Source: Thermothelomyces thermophilus ATCC 42464
Lineage: Eukaryota; Ascomycota; Sordariomycetes; Sordariales; Chaetomiaceae
Length of the DNA stretch: 64,000 nt
Reading direction: 5' to 3'
Assembly (NCBI RefSeq): GCF_000226095.1
Contig: NC_016474.1
Location: 1,488,001 to 1,552,000 of the forward strand
The notes under the pieces are model-generated. The model had not been told where the DNA came from, did not search any database, and saw nothing but the letters and a program-made list of their open reading frames with translations. A program made the position numbers and the translations under genes. Below are positions 19,200 to 32,300 of this stretch, piece after piece; the stretch's first letter is position 1; each line of letters begins with the position of its first letter.

Positions 19200-22100
19200 C
19201 TAACCTTCCCGGCGGAACTTGGGCACATACTTGCCCGGGGCACCGCTAGGCTTCAGCGGCTCCGGCGGAGGGCCGTTGTCCCTCTCGCCGCCACGACCCG
19301 AGCCTACCCGGTCCAAGGGCACGCCACGGCCGGATGGGACTCGGGGCGGGAGGGAGCCGCGCTCAGGAGGCGCGCTTCCGCCGGCGGCGGCGGCGGCAGC
19401 AGCAGCAGCTTTGGCAGCTTCTCTCTCACGCCAGCTGGGCTTGTTGCCAGCAAGCGCCAGACGAGGGGGGCCTCCAGCCCTGTCGCTGGAGTCGGTGCGC
19501 TCCATGGCCGGGGGAGCAGCAGGCCCTGCAGAGGCGCCAGCGGCAGCGGCCGCAGCCTTGGCCGCCTCGCGCTCTCTCCAGCTGGGCGTTTTGCCGCCAA
19601 TTGTCAGGCGAGGCGGACCGCCAGCACCAGAAGCCGCGGAAGCGATGGGCTCGCGCTCCCGGATGGGCATCGCCGCGGCGGCGGCAGCAGCAGCCTTCTC
19701 CGCTCTGCGCCGGGCCATGGCCTCCTCCTCGCGCTGTTGCTGGCGAGCCTGGGCTTCCCTTGCCCGCTCGCGCTCCTCCTCGCGCTCCTTTCTGATCCTG
19801 GCCAGCTCCTCCTTCCGAGCCTCCTGTCGCTTCCTTTCCTCCTCCCTCTCCCGTTCGGCGCGCTCCTCGGCTTCCCGGAGGGCACGCTCCTTCTCCTCGC
19901 GCTCCCGCTTCTCGCGCAATTTGCGCTCACGGTACTCCTTCCGCCGCTGATTGACCGCCTTCTCAAGCTCGCGCTCAGCATCACGGCGGCGCTTCTCAAA
20001 CATGTCGCGGCGGCGCTCGTGGAGGTCAGCCCGGAACGCCTCGTAGTAAGGCATCAAGCGGCTCAGGCGGTGCTTTAGCTCCAGATCTTCCTTGTGCTTG
20101 ATCTCGGCCTCCTTGAGAGTCTGAGCCTTCATCAGCTCATAAGCGGCAAGGTCACGCTCGCGCTGCTTGGCATAGTCCTCGGGGAGCTTCTTGGCCTCCT
20201 CCTTCCTGTAAGCGCGCTCCAGATGGTCGAGGCGCTTGCCGGTGAGGCGGAGCTTCTCGGCGATGGTGTTCTTTTCCCGCTCGAGCTGCTGCAGCTTGAT
20301 CATGCGGATCTTGTTGCTGTCGAGGTTGTCCAAGTCCTCGAGCTCGACGTCATCGAGCTTCATATCTTTCAGCATGTTCTCGACCTCCCTCTTCTTGATC
20401 TGCTCGCGCTCGCTGGCCAGCCGCTTTTGCTCCCGGATCCTCTGCTCCTCAGCCAACCGCTGAGCCTCGGCCTGCTGCAGCGCCTGCTCCTGGAGCATCT
20501 TCTTGCGAGCGTTCTCCTTCTCTCTCTGGGCTTGGAGCTCCGAGGCCTTGTCCTTGCGCTTCTGGATCACATCCTTCCGTGCGAGAATCTCGAGGTGCTC
20601 CTTTTCGGCACCGGCCTTAGCGCGAGCGAGAGCAGCGTCGCGAGCCTTGATCTGGGCCGCGTTGAACGAGGGATCGATATACCGGCAGGTTGTGTACAGA
20701 ACCTCGGCAAGGCGGGTGAGCTGAGAGCGGACAATCTGAGATGGTGTGCTCTGGAGACGCTGGACAGAGCCTGTCTCGCTCTCGGCGGAACCGGCAGCCG
20801 ATCCAGCGTGAACAGCCTTGGCGGAAGAGAAGACATCAACATCGAAGCTCAGGACGCCAGTGGCATGGTCCATGCGGATGGCGAGGTCGCCTTTCTTGTT
20901 GCCGTTCATGATAAACTTCTCGATGGTGGCTCGGTCAACTTGGAAAGGCTCGGGGAACTGGGCCAGGCTTTCGACGAAGTCGAGATCGACCGTCTCGTAC
21001 ACCTGAGACAGCTGTTGGAAGAGCCGAGTGAGAATGACCTGCTGCAGGGGAACAATGTACTTTTGCATCTCCTCGTCGGCGCCGACCAGGGCGAGAATGG
21101 GGGAAATCTTCTGGCAAATGGAGAGAGGGTGGAAGTCGACCTCGAGGATGGTGTACAGATCCCGGATCTGGGGGCTCGCGCGGCGGAGGACAGCCTTGGA
21201 CAGGGCATCACGGAACAGGGTGGCACGCGTGGGAGCTTGCGAGAGACCCAGGAGGTGGGTCAGGCGCGAGTTCTTGTTCTTGCGAGCCTCGTCAAAGTCG
21301 ACCATGGCACCGCGCGAGCGCGAGGTGCTGATAACCGGGATGGAGAGAGCCGAGAGAACGACGAAGGTGGCTGCCTTCTGCAGGTCGGCCTCGCTGGCGG
21401 GGGGGTTGTCAGACTTCTTGCTCTGGCCGGCAGCCATCATGGCCGCGGACTGACGCAGCAGGTTGTAGTAGCGCGCCCAGGCAGCCGCGTGGAAGAGATA
21501 GTTCTCGCCAACAAGGAAGATGCGGGTGAGCTTCTCGTAGTAGTTCGCCATCATCACGTTCTTGGGTGGGCGCTTGCTCAGGCTCAGCAGGGTGTGGATG
21601 TCCTCGACACTGCGGAAAGCCTCCTGCCACAGCTCCAGCTCAACGGCCACGTTCAGCTGCTGAAAGCGCGTCTCCAGGTGGCGCTGCAGCGTATCCGGAT
21701 CATTCAGGTTGATAGCATGCATCTGAGCCGAATACTTGGCGGCGGTCTGGACATGGTTGCGGAGCAGCTCGCAGAGGCGGCGAAACTCGGTCTTGCGGGT
21801 ATACTTGAGGCAGAAGTCGAAAGCCTGCATCGCGGTGCTCTGGTAGAGCAGCTCTAGCCGGGCATTGTTCCGCAGGATGTCCAGGACCGTCCGGTAAGCT
21901 TCCCACAAGAACTTCAACCAGGGGGTAACGATGGCACGATCGGTCCGGTCCTTAGACTGCTCGCCCGAGACGGTGGCCAGGAGGATGGATTCCGGGGTTT
22001 CGCTGGCCTCGAGGTCATCGACGCTGGAGGTGGCCTCAATGCTTGATTGGACTTCGTCGGCCTTTTGCTGAGCGGCGGTCACCTTCTCGGCCGCCAGCTC

Positions 22101-22610
22101 AATGAACTTCTTGAGGACAAGCTGTATATCCAAGTCAGCAACGTGCACCAACCCGACGTCCGGCTGAGTTTGCGCACCTCTATTGTCCCCACGTTGGTAT
22201 TCTGGGCGATGTTTTTGTACTGGTAGAGGGCGTCCTTCGCGAGTTTTCCCTTCTTCTGCTCAACGGCCAGCTCAACGAGAAGGACCATGACCGGTTCTAG
22301 CGAGGCGATGGGCACATTGCGGGAACGTTTTGACGTGACGTGCTCGTGCAGCAGGGTCAGGGCTGCCGGGGCCTGGTTGACCCCGATGAGCTCATGGGCT
22401 CGCTTCAGGACATTTTCGGGCTTCTGATGCGGCGGGGGCGGCTGGCACACAAGTCAGCCGACGGTTTGAGAGCAGAAACCCGAGAGATTGAGGGTAGGCA
22501 GCGTTGAACGACGGATGATAAAAGCGGGGAGGGGCTGTATTCGCAACACTGCAGCAATTCCCTTCCCGCTCGATGGGCGATCATGCCGTCGCCGAGAGCA
22601 AACCTACCAT
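19200..22610 (-). CDS. TIF32: Translation initiation factor eIF3 subunit a (Tif32/Rpg1)
   Basis: Largest scaffold of eIF3, binding the 40S subunit, eIF1, eIF3b and eIF3c during initiation. Three coding exons are read: 22608-22610 (ATG only), 22178-22441 and 19200-22121, giving 1062 residues. The first donor is ATG|GTAGGT; the next exon starts CCG CCC CCG CAT CAG, so the protein begins [13 protein letters not shown] as in relatives. The N-terminal half is helical and includes the PCI region (about residues 300-500); a charged coiled-coil spectrin-like region follows (about 500-830: [38 protein letters not shown]). The C-terminal 170 residues contain two copies of a GGPPRL...[13 protein letters not shown] module and an Arg/Gly/Pro-rich tail ending [10 protein letters not shown]. 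Confidence 0.94.
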
Positions 22611-24529
22611 GATGGGCAATCTCCTCTGCGCGGCGGCAGGTCTCGAGGAGATTTGTATAGTGTTTCCAAGAGCAGCGCAACACAGCGGGCGGTGTTGCTG
22701 GCGACTTGGCCGGCGCTGTCCAGAGTTTTTTTGACCGTGGAGAATCCGTTGGCGAGCCCTGGCCCAGGCAGGTGTGGGTTTGCAAATTGTGTGGGCGGAA
22801 AATGTAAATCACGTGACCGAACCGCTGGAAACCGTCAACGCAAGTAGACTCGGTACAGGATGTGAACCTTGGGAATCGGGTCACAGAACTCTCTGTTATA
22901 CATCTACCGTCTCCTGGACCTGTTCCAGATCCTGTTCTTCATAGATCTTTGGTTCCAAACTCGACTGTCGCTCGAGGCGAGGATGGAAAAAAGAGATGTG
23001 ACAGAGGTGAGGTGGGGCAACATTTTCGATGTAAATGGCGGGGCATTGCCTGGATAGGTAGTGACAACGAAGAAAGAACAATGGCAGGACTTCAATGTGC
23101 AAAGTGCACGTTTCAGCCTCGAAAAAGGAAGGCGTATGCTCAACGGGCACGACGTTTAACGTTACTTGTACATACTTACATGGATGCACACAAGCTATCA
23201 GGTACTGTAGTGTACACGGAATAATAATGACACACTACCTTGTTCTTACATCTGTACGTCCGTACATCTTCCTAGTTGGCAGTTACCCACACGATGCAGA
23301 GGACTCCAGGGTCTTGAGACAACAGTGCACTTGGAAACCAACCGACGCATCCCTGCATTTCTCGAAGGCAAATAGTGTACACTAAGAAAGTTCCCTGTCG
23401 CTCAGGATGTTGCTGCAGATGTACATACGAAGTACACACCAGGTAGTTTGCACAGATAGTATACGGAGTACCACGGAAGCTATGCATGAGGCTACCAACG
23501 GGACAGCCAACTTTCGAACGAAGAGGCGGGCAGTTGTGATCGGTATTCGAGTGACCAAAAATTGACTCGGGACCAGAGTCCGAGGGCTTTGGGCCTTAAA
23601 TATCGCGTAGTGTAGTCTTGAGGCGTGCTAGTGCGCACACAGCAGATGCTCGCCCAGTTTTTTTGCCGGTAGGGAGAGACGCCAAATCGGGATTCAAAGA
23701 CCCAGGGGAGTGTAACCGATCCGTTGTCGCTAATGGGCCCGAGCTAACCATCTCTGGACAGCTCATTTTCTTTTTGCCCGGCTTGGGCGGGTCATTGTGC
23801 ACAGACCAGCCACACCCACTCCTGAACTGCCTACCCCTTCTTCCCGACAACTCTGCCAATCCCGTTCGCCCCATTCCAAGACCACTTTTGAAGCCTCTGG
23901 CATTCGCATCTACCCCCATTTCATTCGATTCTCAGCGTCCTTGGAATCCTCCATCGGACGTCCCACTCGCGCTTCGGAAACCGTTTCTCTCTTTTGGTAA
24001 GTTCACTTGCGCGTTGATACGTCCCAATTCCCCGGTACGGCGCCATTCATTCTACGGGGGTTGTGTGCCCTGAGCAAATGCCGCGACGGCGTGCTCTCCG
24101 ACCGACGGCGAGGTGGGAACATGTCGAGCTCAGTTGGCCAACAACACGAGTGGAGGGCACGCGGGGAGTAATTGGCCGTATACCAAAGCAAGAGATGGGC
24201 TGGGCGAGTCGGGAGCGCGGGCACAAGGCTCGAAGGCAGCGCGACAATTGACTGACGTTCGATGGCTGAGCCGCCATAGTTTATCGCGAGTGAACAAGTA
24301 CCTGGTCGCAAGTTTTCGACCCTTGATCCGCGCACGGCCGAGAGCAACGGCGCCGGCCGATTGCAGTAGCAGCCGACCGACATTCTTTCGCTGCGCCTTT
24401 GAAGAAGGAACTTCGCCGCTTGCGCCGCAGCCGCAGGCGAATCCCGAGGACACGCCAGCGACGTTCACTGCGGCCCGCAACCCCTGATCATCACCCTCGT
24501 TCTCCGTCACATTATCCCCATCAATCAAG
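22611..24529. other. Divergent spacer between eIF3a and G gamma genes
   Basis: About 1.9 kb upstream of two divergent genes. It holds GTACATAC at 23168 and 23421, GTAGTGTA at 23207 and 23607, and TACGGAGTA at 23462. The plus-strand open frame at 23618-24073 is likely leader of the G gamma transcript rather than a gene. Confidence 0.5.
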
Positions 24530-24874
24530 ATGCCTCAATACACATCTCGCGATGTGGGCGACCCGTCGCAGATCAAGAAGACCAAGCAGAGCATGGCCGA
24601 CCTGAAGCTCCGTAGGCTGACGGAGCTCAACTCGCGGCTACGTGAGGACCTTGAGCGGGAACGCATTCCCGTGAGCCAGGCTGCCAAGAGGTGAGAGAGA
24701 AACGCTTTCCAGAAATGGTTGTGGTTCTAAGCTGCTAACTCGGGTCTTGACAGCATCATCGCGTACTGCAACAGCACCAGGGATTACATGGTGCCCAGCG
24801 TCTGGGGGCCCGTTCCGAAAGGAGAGGACCCTTACGCGCCACAACAGAGCGGCGGTTGCTGTATTGTCATGTAG
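24530..24874 (+). CDS. Heterotrimeric G-protein gamma subunit
   Basis: Forms the G beta-gamma dimer that signals in pheromone response, conidiation and growth. Exons 24530-24690 and 24754-24874 join at AAG AG|C ATC, giving 93 residues, the usual length. The GGL-type helix is residues about 16-45 (KKTKQSMADLKLRRLTELNSRL); NPF-like loop is replaced by the fungal NSTRDYMVPSVWGPVPKGEDPY; the protein ends in CCIVM, whose last four residues (CIVM) form a CaaX box for farnesylation, with the Cys before it a possible palmitoylation site. The whole sequence is nearly that of Neurospora GNG-1 as I remember it. The CaaX end makes it a substrate for the Ste14 enzyme at 3679. Confidence 0.96.
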
Positions 24875-25807
24875 GGCTTTTGACGACAGCTTAGCCCGAG
24901 TTGGAAGCGAAGGGTCAGCTCTCGGCGTTCGGTTCACACTGTCGGATTGGACATTGAATGTCTCCTTTGCAGCGTGCCCGCAAACGGCCACGCGGAGCCG
25001 TTTGGCGGCTTGTCGGGAGCGTCTTGAGAGTTAATAACGGCACCGGGCCATGGAGACCAGGCAAAAGGGGGGTGGGTAAACGGATTTCTTGGAAGGGGAA
25101 AAGGCACGGATCATCCAGTATCCGCCATTGCCAGGACGGAAATAAGAAGAGAGACCTCCAGTATTCGCGAGGGCAGGGAGGAGAGGAGGACAGGAGCGGA
25201 CGAGATGACGGCACGGCCTCCTACGATAACGCTACCACTCATACCCTTTCTATTCTGGGCGGATCGCAGGCTGGCTACGCAGCTCTTCAGCGTGTAATAC
25301 CTTAGTTCTTTGTTTATTTCTTTTTTTTTTCCCCTCGTGTTTGCTCCGAGCTCTCTAGCTGGCTTGACTCCTCCTTGCCCTGCGATTTCTCTTTTTTTTT
25401 TTTTTTTTTTCCTTTTTCATTGTATATAGGTTCAAGGTTTTTCAATGGGTTGACGAGACGAGAATTGGTGAATGAGATAGGACTCAGATCATGTGAACTG
25501 TGCCGCGTCTGACAAATGTTGTGATGTTGTGAATTTTGGTGAGATATCAGAAGCATCAGTCCAAAGTGACTCGCGGGTCGGGTGGGGATGGAGGGTGAGG
25601 AGGGAGGGAGGGTTCATTCATTCCTCTTGGTGTGTAGCCCCAATGACGCAGTCTGAATTTCCAGCTCTACATCCAGTTTACGCTCTACATCTACCTAACG
25701 TGGCTCAACATCTGCTCGATACCGGAACCAAAGAGACGTCTGAACCAACCGTAGGAATTCGGTTCAGACAGCCCAGATATATCAGCATTTTGTTCGAGAA
25801 GTCATCC
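24875..25807. other. Spacer between G gamma and Rdx-like gene
   Basis: Contains the G gamma 3' region and the leader of the next plus-strand gene. T runs at 25320-25331 and 25390-25413 are likely termination or polyadenylation context. No gene is supported. Confidence 0.55.
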
Positions 25808-26639
25808 ATGGCTGAAACCCCGCAGTCCTCTTCGTCAGACCCGCGGCTCCCGCGAGTCACGATCCGGTTTTGCACGCAGTGCAAATGGATGCTTAGAGCA
25901 GCATACGTAAGGGAATTTTCTCACCATTCGTTGCCAGCCAAGGAAAAAAAAACATTTAAAACACAATAAAATAAAAAAAAATAAAAAAAAATATACAAAC
26001 AAAAAAAAATTAACGTGTTAAATATACAAGTTATGCTACTAAACTAACCGAGCACACAACATACCCCAGTACGCGCAAGAGCTCCTCTCGACCTTCTCGC
26101 TCTCACTAGGCGAGGTCGCCCTGCAGCCCGCCACCGGCGGCGTGTTTACCGTTGAAATCACCACCACCTCCGCTGCTGCTGCCGCCCCGTCGCAGACGCA
26201 GGCGGAGACGACCGCGACCGCGACCACGACGACGGTTGTCCTCTGGGACCGCAAGGCGGACGGCGGGTTCCCCGAGACCAAAGAGCTCAAGCGGCGGGTG
26301 CGAGACGTCGTCCAGCCGGGGCGGGACCTGGGCCACGTCGACCGGGACTACCACCACCACGGGCGGGACGCGGGGAAGCAGCAGCAGCAGCAGCAGCATG
26401 GGGACGGCGGCGCGGGCGAGGGGGTGTCAGCGGCAGCGGCAGCGGCAGCGGCAGCAGCAGCCGGCGGGAGCAGTGATGGTGGCGACGGCGACGGAGATCA
26501 CCATCGCGGCCGAGAGGAGGTGAAAGGGGAAGGGGGAAACGAAGGGGGAGGAGGAGGAAGAAGAGCGCGGAGGGAGGGCACGGCGGGAGCAGGCTGTGGT
26601 ATAGACGGGAAGGAGAACAGGTGTGAGGACTGCAAATAA
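25808..26639 (+). CDS. SelW/Rdx-family thioredoxin-like protein
   Basis: Two exons, 25808-25906 and 26070-26639, join after AGA GCA GCA TAC to give 222 residues. The N-terminus has the Rdx fold signature: VTIRFCTQCKWMLRAAYYAQELLSTF with a CxxC redox site at about residues 22-25 (Cys form, no selenocysteine), then LGEVALQP..GGVFTVEI, and after an Ala/Thr-rich loop VVLWDRKADGGFPETKELKRRVRD. Such proteins are thought to be glutathione- or thioredoxin-linked redox proteins; the substrate is unknown. The last 90 residues (26366 on) are low complexity, with poly-Gln, an alternating Ala block and Gly/Glu-rich sequence, built on CAG, GGC and GGA repeats; they are absent from typical family members and probably disordered. 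The intron is unusually A-rich (26 kb region), and other splice sites for the tail cannot be excluded. Confidence 0.82.
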
Positions 26640-28191
26640 CGGAAACCGGCGAACCGGGACCCGCCGCGAACGATGTACGTATTTGTTTGGAGAGAGGGGG
26701 GTTTTGTTAATGAAGAAAGGCCCTAGAGTCTCTCTCGGGAATGACCCGACATCAGCAGAAAACCGCAATTCCGTCACAGGTGAGGCCCCCTCGTCTCCTA
26801 AGCTGGCGTTATACGGATTGATTTGCCAAAGCATAAACAACAAGACGGCCGCTTGTGTCCCATGCAGAGAAGCAAGGACCGTGTCCGCCCCTGAGCAATC
26901 ACAAAGATCAGACAGGTTCCTCGAGCAAGTTTAGTCTCTATTTTCCATCCGGCGTATCCGTAAAAACACCCCTCTCTTGACCACATCCTAGGCTGCCGTT
27001 CTTCCGAGTTTACGATCGGTAGGTCATACTACTACTGCTTAGGCGCCAAGAGAACGCCGCCAGAGTGCCAGTCAGCGGGCCATGTCGACACCAGGAAGGG
27101 AGGGAGGATATCCCAATTCAAATCAATTCGAGGTCTTAAAAAGGTTTGGTAGGGTAACCACCATCATGCGAGACGTTTCCAACCTCGCCCTCACGGTGCC
27201 TCGACCCTCGACCCTCGAGATTCGCAAGAGGAATTTGTTATCTTTCCCCGGTCACCTCCCGCATCCATCCACCCCTGTATCCACACTACCTGTCCATCCT
27301 CCGAACCAGCGATGAGAAGGCCCGTCAAGATGAGCCATCTAGACAATGTCCCGCTTTTTGCCCCATTAACGCCAGGCCATGCAAAGTGCCGTAGCGTGGC
27401 AACTACAGTCAACCGGAGGAAACAAGTCCGCCAAGTTGTTACGGCAGGAACGCGTCACTTCATGCACGCCCCTTTACCCGGTTTTAGAATGGGCAAGGCG
27501 ACGTGCGAAGGGCAGACAGGGCCAGGTAGACGAGAAGATTGCTGATGGATTGTACACGTCGTCCCAACAATGCGCCACAGGCATCTCGCGAGCATGGCCG
27601 AACCTTGGCCAGACCGAGCCGTGCCGAGACAAAAGTCGGAAGCCGAGCGGACAAAAGCGTCCCAAAGAGAAGCGAACAAGGACCCCAGGATAGAGTTATG
27701 ATAGATTGGCAGCAGGCAGCAGTGCCGTCAAGAGGACAAAAACAACTGACCCCACCCTCTGCATGTGGCTCTGCGTATCCCCAAAACCGACCACTTCCCA
27801 CACCCCGAAATCCGCGCGACCCCACCACGTATCTATACATGCCCAAACGTTCCCCTTCGTTAGGAGTCACAAGACGAGAGTCGTTATTCGTTCCCTTCCA
27901 AAAACACTTCCTTGGCCCGACGATTTCTCCGTTCGTTAACAGTACCAGACAGACATGGCTTTGCTTGGACGACGGCTACGATGCGGCCGAGGCTCGACAC
28001 GAGACGGAGAGCGGCCGAAAAAAAGGATAACAAGGTTGCAGGCCCTTGACGATTAGAAAAAGCGGCGGCATTAGAAGAATTGACGAGATGAAGGCGGTTC
28101 CGTTCGCAAAGGGCGAAGTTCCGTCGGCTGGCTAGTTTATCGACCGCGCCCGAACCTAGAAAGGAAGGAAAGTTCGCATAAATTCTTTATT
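26640..28191. other. Convergent spacer between Rdx-like and PP1 genes
   Basis: About 1.55 kb with no supported gene. It must hold both 3' untranslated regions; on the minus strand an AATAAA (28186-28191) follows the PP1 stop codon at once. Confidence 0.55.
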
Positions 28192-29399
<1,208 letters not shown>

Positions 29400-32300
29400 T
29401 GCAGAATACCCTCAGGCCTCCAAGCCAAAAAGGTGGCGCGCGGGTAAAGGGTGGTTGATGGTGACTGGCGGAGCCCCAGCAGCCGACCGAAGGAAATTGT
29501 GCGAGGAAAAAAAGAGAGAAAAAAAGAAAGAGAGAGGAAAAGGAAAGGAGACGGACGCAAGGGCGATCGGGGTGATACACTTCTGGCACTGATAAGGAGG
29601 GGTAGATGTCAGCGCAGTGCTCAGAGGAGACGACCAACAACGGGACGAGATGTGAATGCTGTCGCTAGCGCGCGAGTCAAGGGCTGTCATGGCGCGACAC
29701 CAGTCGCGAAGCGTCCCAGACAGCGCAAGGAGTTGCGGGCTTACCTTTGTAGGTTGCTCACAAAGTGATCGCAGCAACGAGTGGGCTGTTGTTTGGGAGG
29801 GAAAAAAAGCAGAAGGGAAAATGCTCCCTTCTTCGTCTCTTGAAGCTATTCGCGAGAAGAAAACGACGACGCCCTTATCCCTGTCGGGTCTGTTTTCGAT
29901 GGTGGTGGGATGGCGATTTGTGTTCTCGTCAACGGGGGGGTGTTTAGAAATTGCTACTTGGCGATGTGCAGCGAGATTCGTCGGCGGGCGGTGCTGCGTC
30001 GATAGGAAGGAGCACAGATCTCGTCGGTCGCACGGGGTGCTGGGTGTCAGCAATTCAAATATCGTCTCTCTGGAGGCACTTTGGTCGCGCGTCGTCGCTG
30101 TGATGGCAAGAGGGCCAGTCGTCGATGGAGATTTTGTGGTTGGGAGGGAGGCTGCCACGGTCGGGACCAGGAAAGACACAACAAGGTGGGAATGGTGGGT
30201 TGCAAATCGCGCCGTGGGTCAGGAATTCGCAGGTGTGGTCTCAATTTCAGCAGGGTGAAAGATCGACTGCACGGTGCCTATCGGAGGACTTTTAAATCGC
30301 CTTTTTTGTGCTTTGCGTGTCTCGCCGATGGAGGATTCCGGGGTCTGGTCGGGACGCAGCGTCAAGAAAAATTGCTCTCGCGTTGCTGAGGAGGTCAGGT
30401 TTCGGAGGAGACCACACGCTACAGCCGGGAGAGAGGTAAGGCAAAGAAAGGTAATGGAGCCCGGGGCGCTACGCAGGGCTATGGGGGGAGCGCAGTGTCG
30501 GAAGGCACCACTTGACACTGGCCGGGACAAAAACACCACTGGCTCCCTCCTAGCCGCGAAAAATTGCATAGGGGAGCCCACGCGGGGCCGGGGGTCTGGA
30601 ACGCGTAGCTGCTATCTTTCCGCCCGCAGAGTTTCGCCCGCGAGTTGTTAGTGCCGCCCTCCATCCCGGCCTGCAACCCAGATCGGGGAGGCTTCCAACA
30701 GATTGGCCTGCTACCTAACGGAAGTGGGGCTCGACCCCTCGTCGCGCTCTCTCTCTCTCTCTCCCTTGTCCTCGGCGACGATTTAAAACGAAAGGCTTTC
30801 CCGAGCCGCAACGTGAACGAACAAACTCCGCCATGACGAACGAGTTACGGATGTCGACACGTCCACTCACTACTTACCGGTGCCGGAACGCATCGAGTCG
30901 CAAACGGGGTCTTTTGGGTTCTCTGCCCATGATTACGATCGCCAACCGCAGCTGCCCAACGCCCCCAGCGCCGCTCAAGAGCGCTCTGACCCCACGGCTC
31001 CCCGGGGAAGCCGAGTTTGATTCAGGTCGTCGTCAGCCTTGGTGGTCGGCCGGGGGCATTACGAGTAAGTAGCTCCTCTGGCGAGCGTTGCAACCCCAGC
31101 ACAATCAATCTAGGGGGAGTGAGCTTGGTCCTGCTGGGGTCCAGTACGGCGGGACCTCGTACACGGCAGAGCTGGTACTCAATGTCGGTGGAACTGTGAT
31201 TCGTTCTTGGTTTAGTTATCTCGACATGGGCGCAAACGCGAGTTTGGCGATGTGCATCCGATGTTGGTCGTGGCGGGGAACGTCTCTTTTACGCTCGTGT
31301 ACTTCCCGTACTGCTGTACTGGGTTAGCTTGACTGGAGCTCTCTGGAGGACCCCCCGACCCAAAGTTGTCGGGCGCCTGCTTGGCGCCGCATCTTGCTGC
31401 GCCCCCAGGGGCCGGATCCTTGGATGGTGTGTGGTCGGCCTGTCAGGTCGGGGAGGCTTTTGGGCATGTTGCTGCTCACCTTCGATGGCGCATGATTCGC
31501 TGGATGCCCTTGCCATCCCCTTTGTCCAATCTCCGCCGAGGACGCCTGCCTCTACCTGCCTGCCTGCCCACCTGCCTGCCCTGTCTTGCCTGGCTTTGCT
31601 GAGGTTCAGTCAAGTAATATTCCGTGGCGTTTCACCCAGCGCATGGTCGAGACCATACGGTCTGCATGCTGCATTCCCCAATGCATCGGAGCTCTTGGCG
31701 CGATTGGTCGGATCCGGCCTGCTGTTAATTACCCTCGTTGCTGGATTGGGTTGCGACCGTTCGCCCGCCCGTTTGCGTATGTACGGATTACAGAATACAT
31801 GCACGCATACCGGTTACTGAGTAAGGTGCTGGCATCTCTGACTCGGTGCGCAAGAGCCGGCCGGTTTTGTTTTGCCTTGTTGGTGGTCTGTTTGTTTCCC
31901 GTCGTCCTCCTTTGCGCGTCGAGCTAGCTTCTCGAGAGGCAGCTTCGCCGGAGCGGGGCAGCTTTTGGTTGCCCCTCCTCCGATGCTGTCATCATGCGCA
32001 AGCCTCAGGAGCAGGAGGATTGCAGCTAGCTACTAGTACTCCGTAGTCCGGTTTTCAATTTCTCACCAATTGGATGCCGATTTGAGATGACCTCGACATC
32101 CAGAACACAACAGAGCCCCCCGGAACCACGCGCCCAAGTCATATGAAACGCTCAGCCTGAACGGTTTTCTCGAGGGGGTTCGTTGATCCGATGGCATCCC
32201 AATGCTAGTGTACTTTGTATTTGCATACTTGTAAGTCGGCAACTGTTTCGATACACAACCATCATTCCCTTTTGTGGTCCCGTGGGTGTTGAGAGTTGCC

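Noticed and set aside
20094-21857. 587-codon plus-strand frame opposite eIF3a
   Set aside because: Antisense shadow of the conserved eIF3a exon; Leu/Glu-rich reverse-complement composition.
23618-24073. 151-codon plus-strand frame before G gamma
   Set aside because: No family match and lies where a transcript leader is expected.
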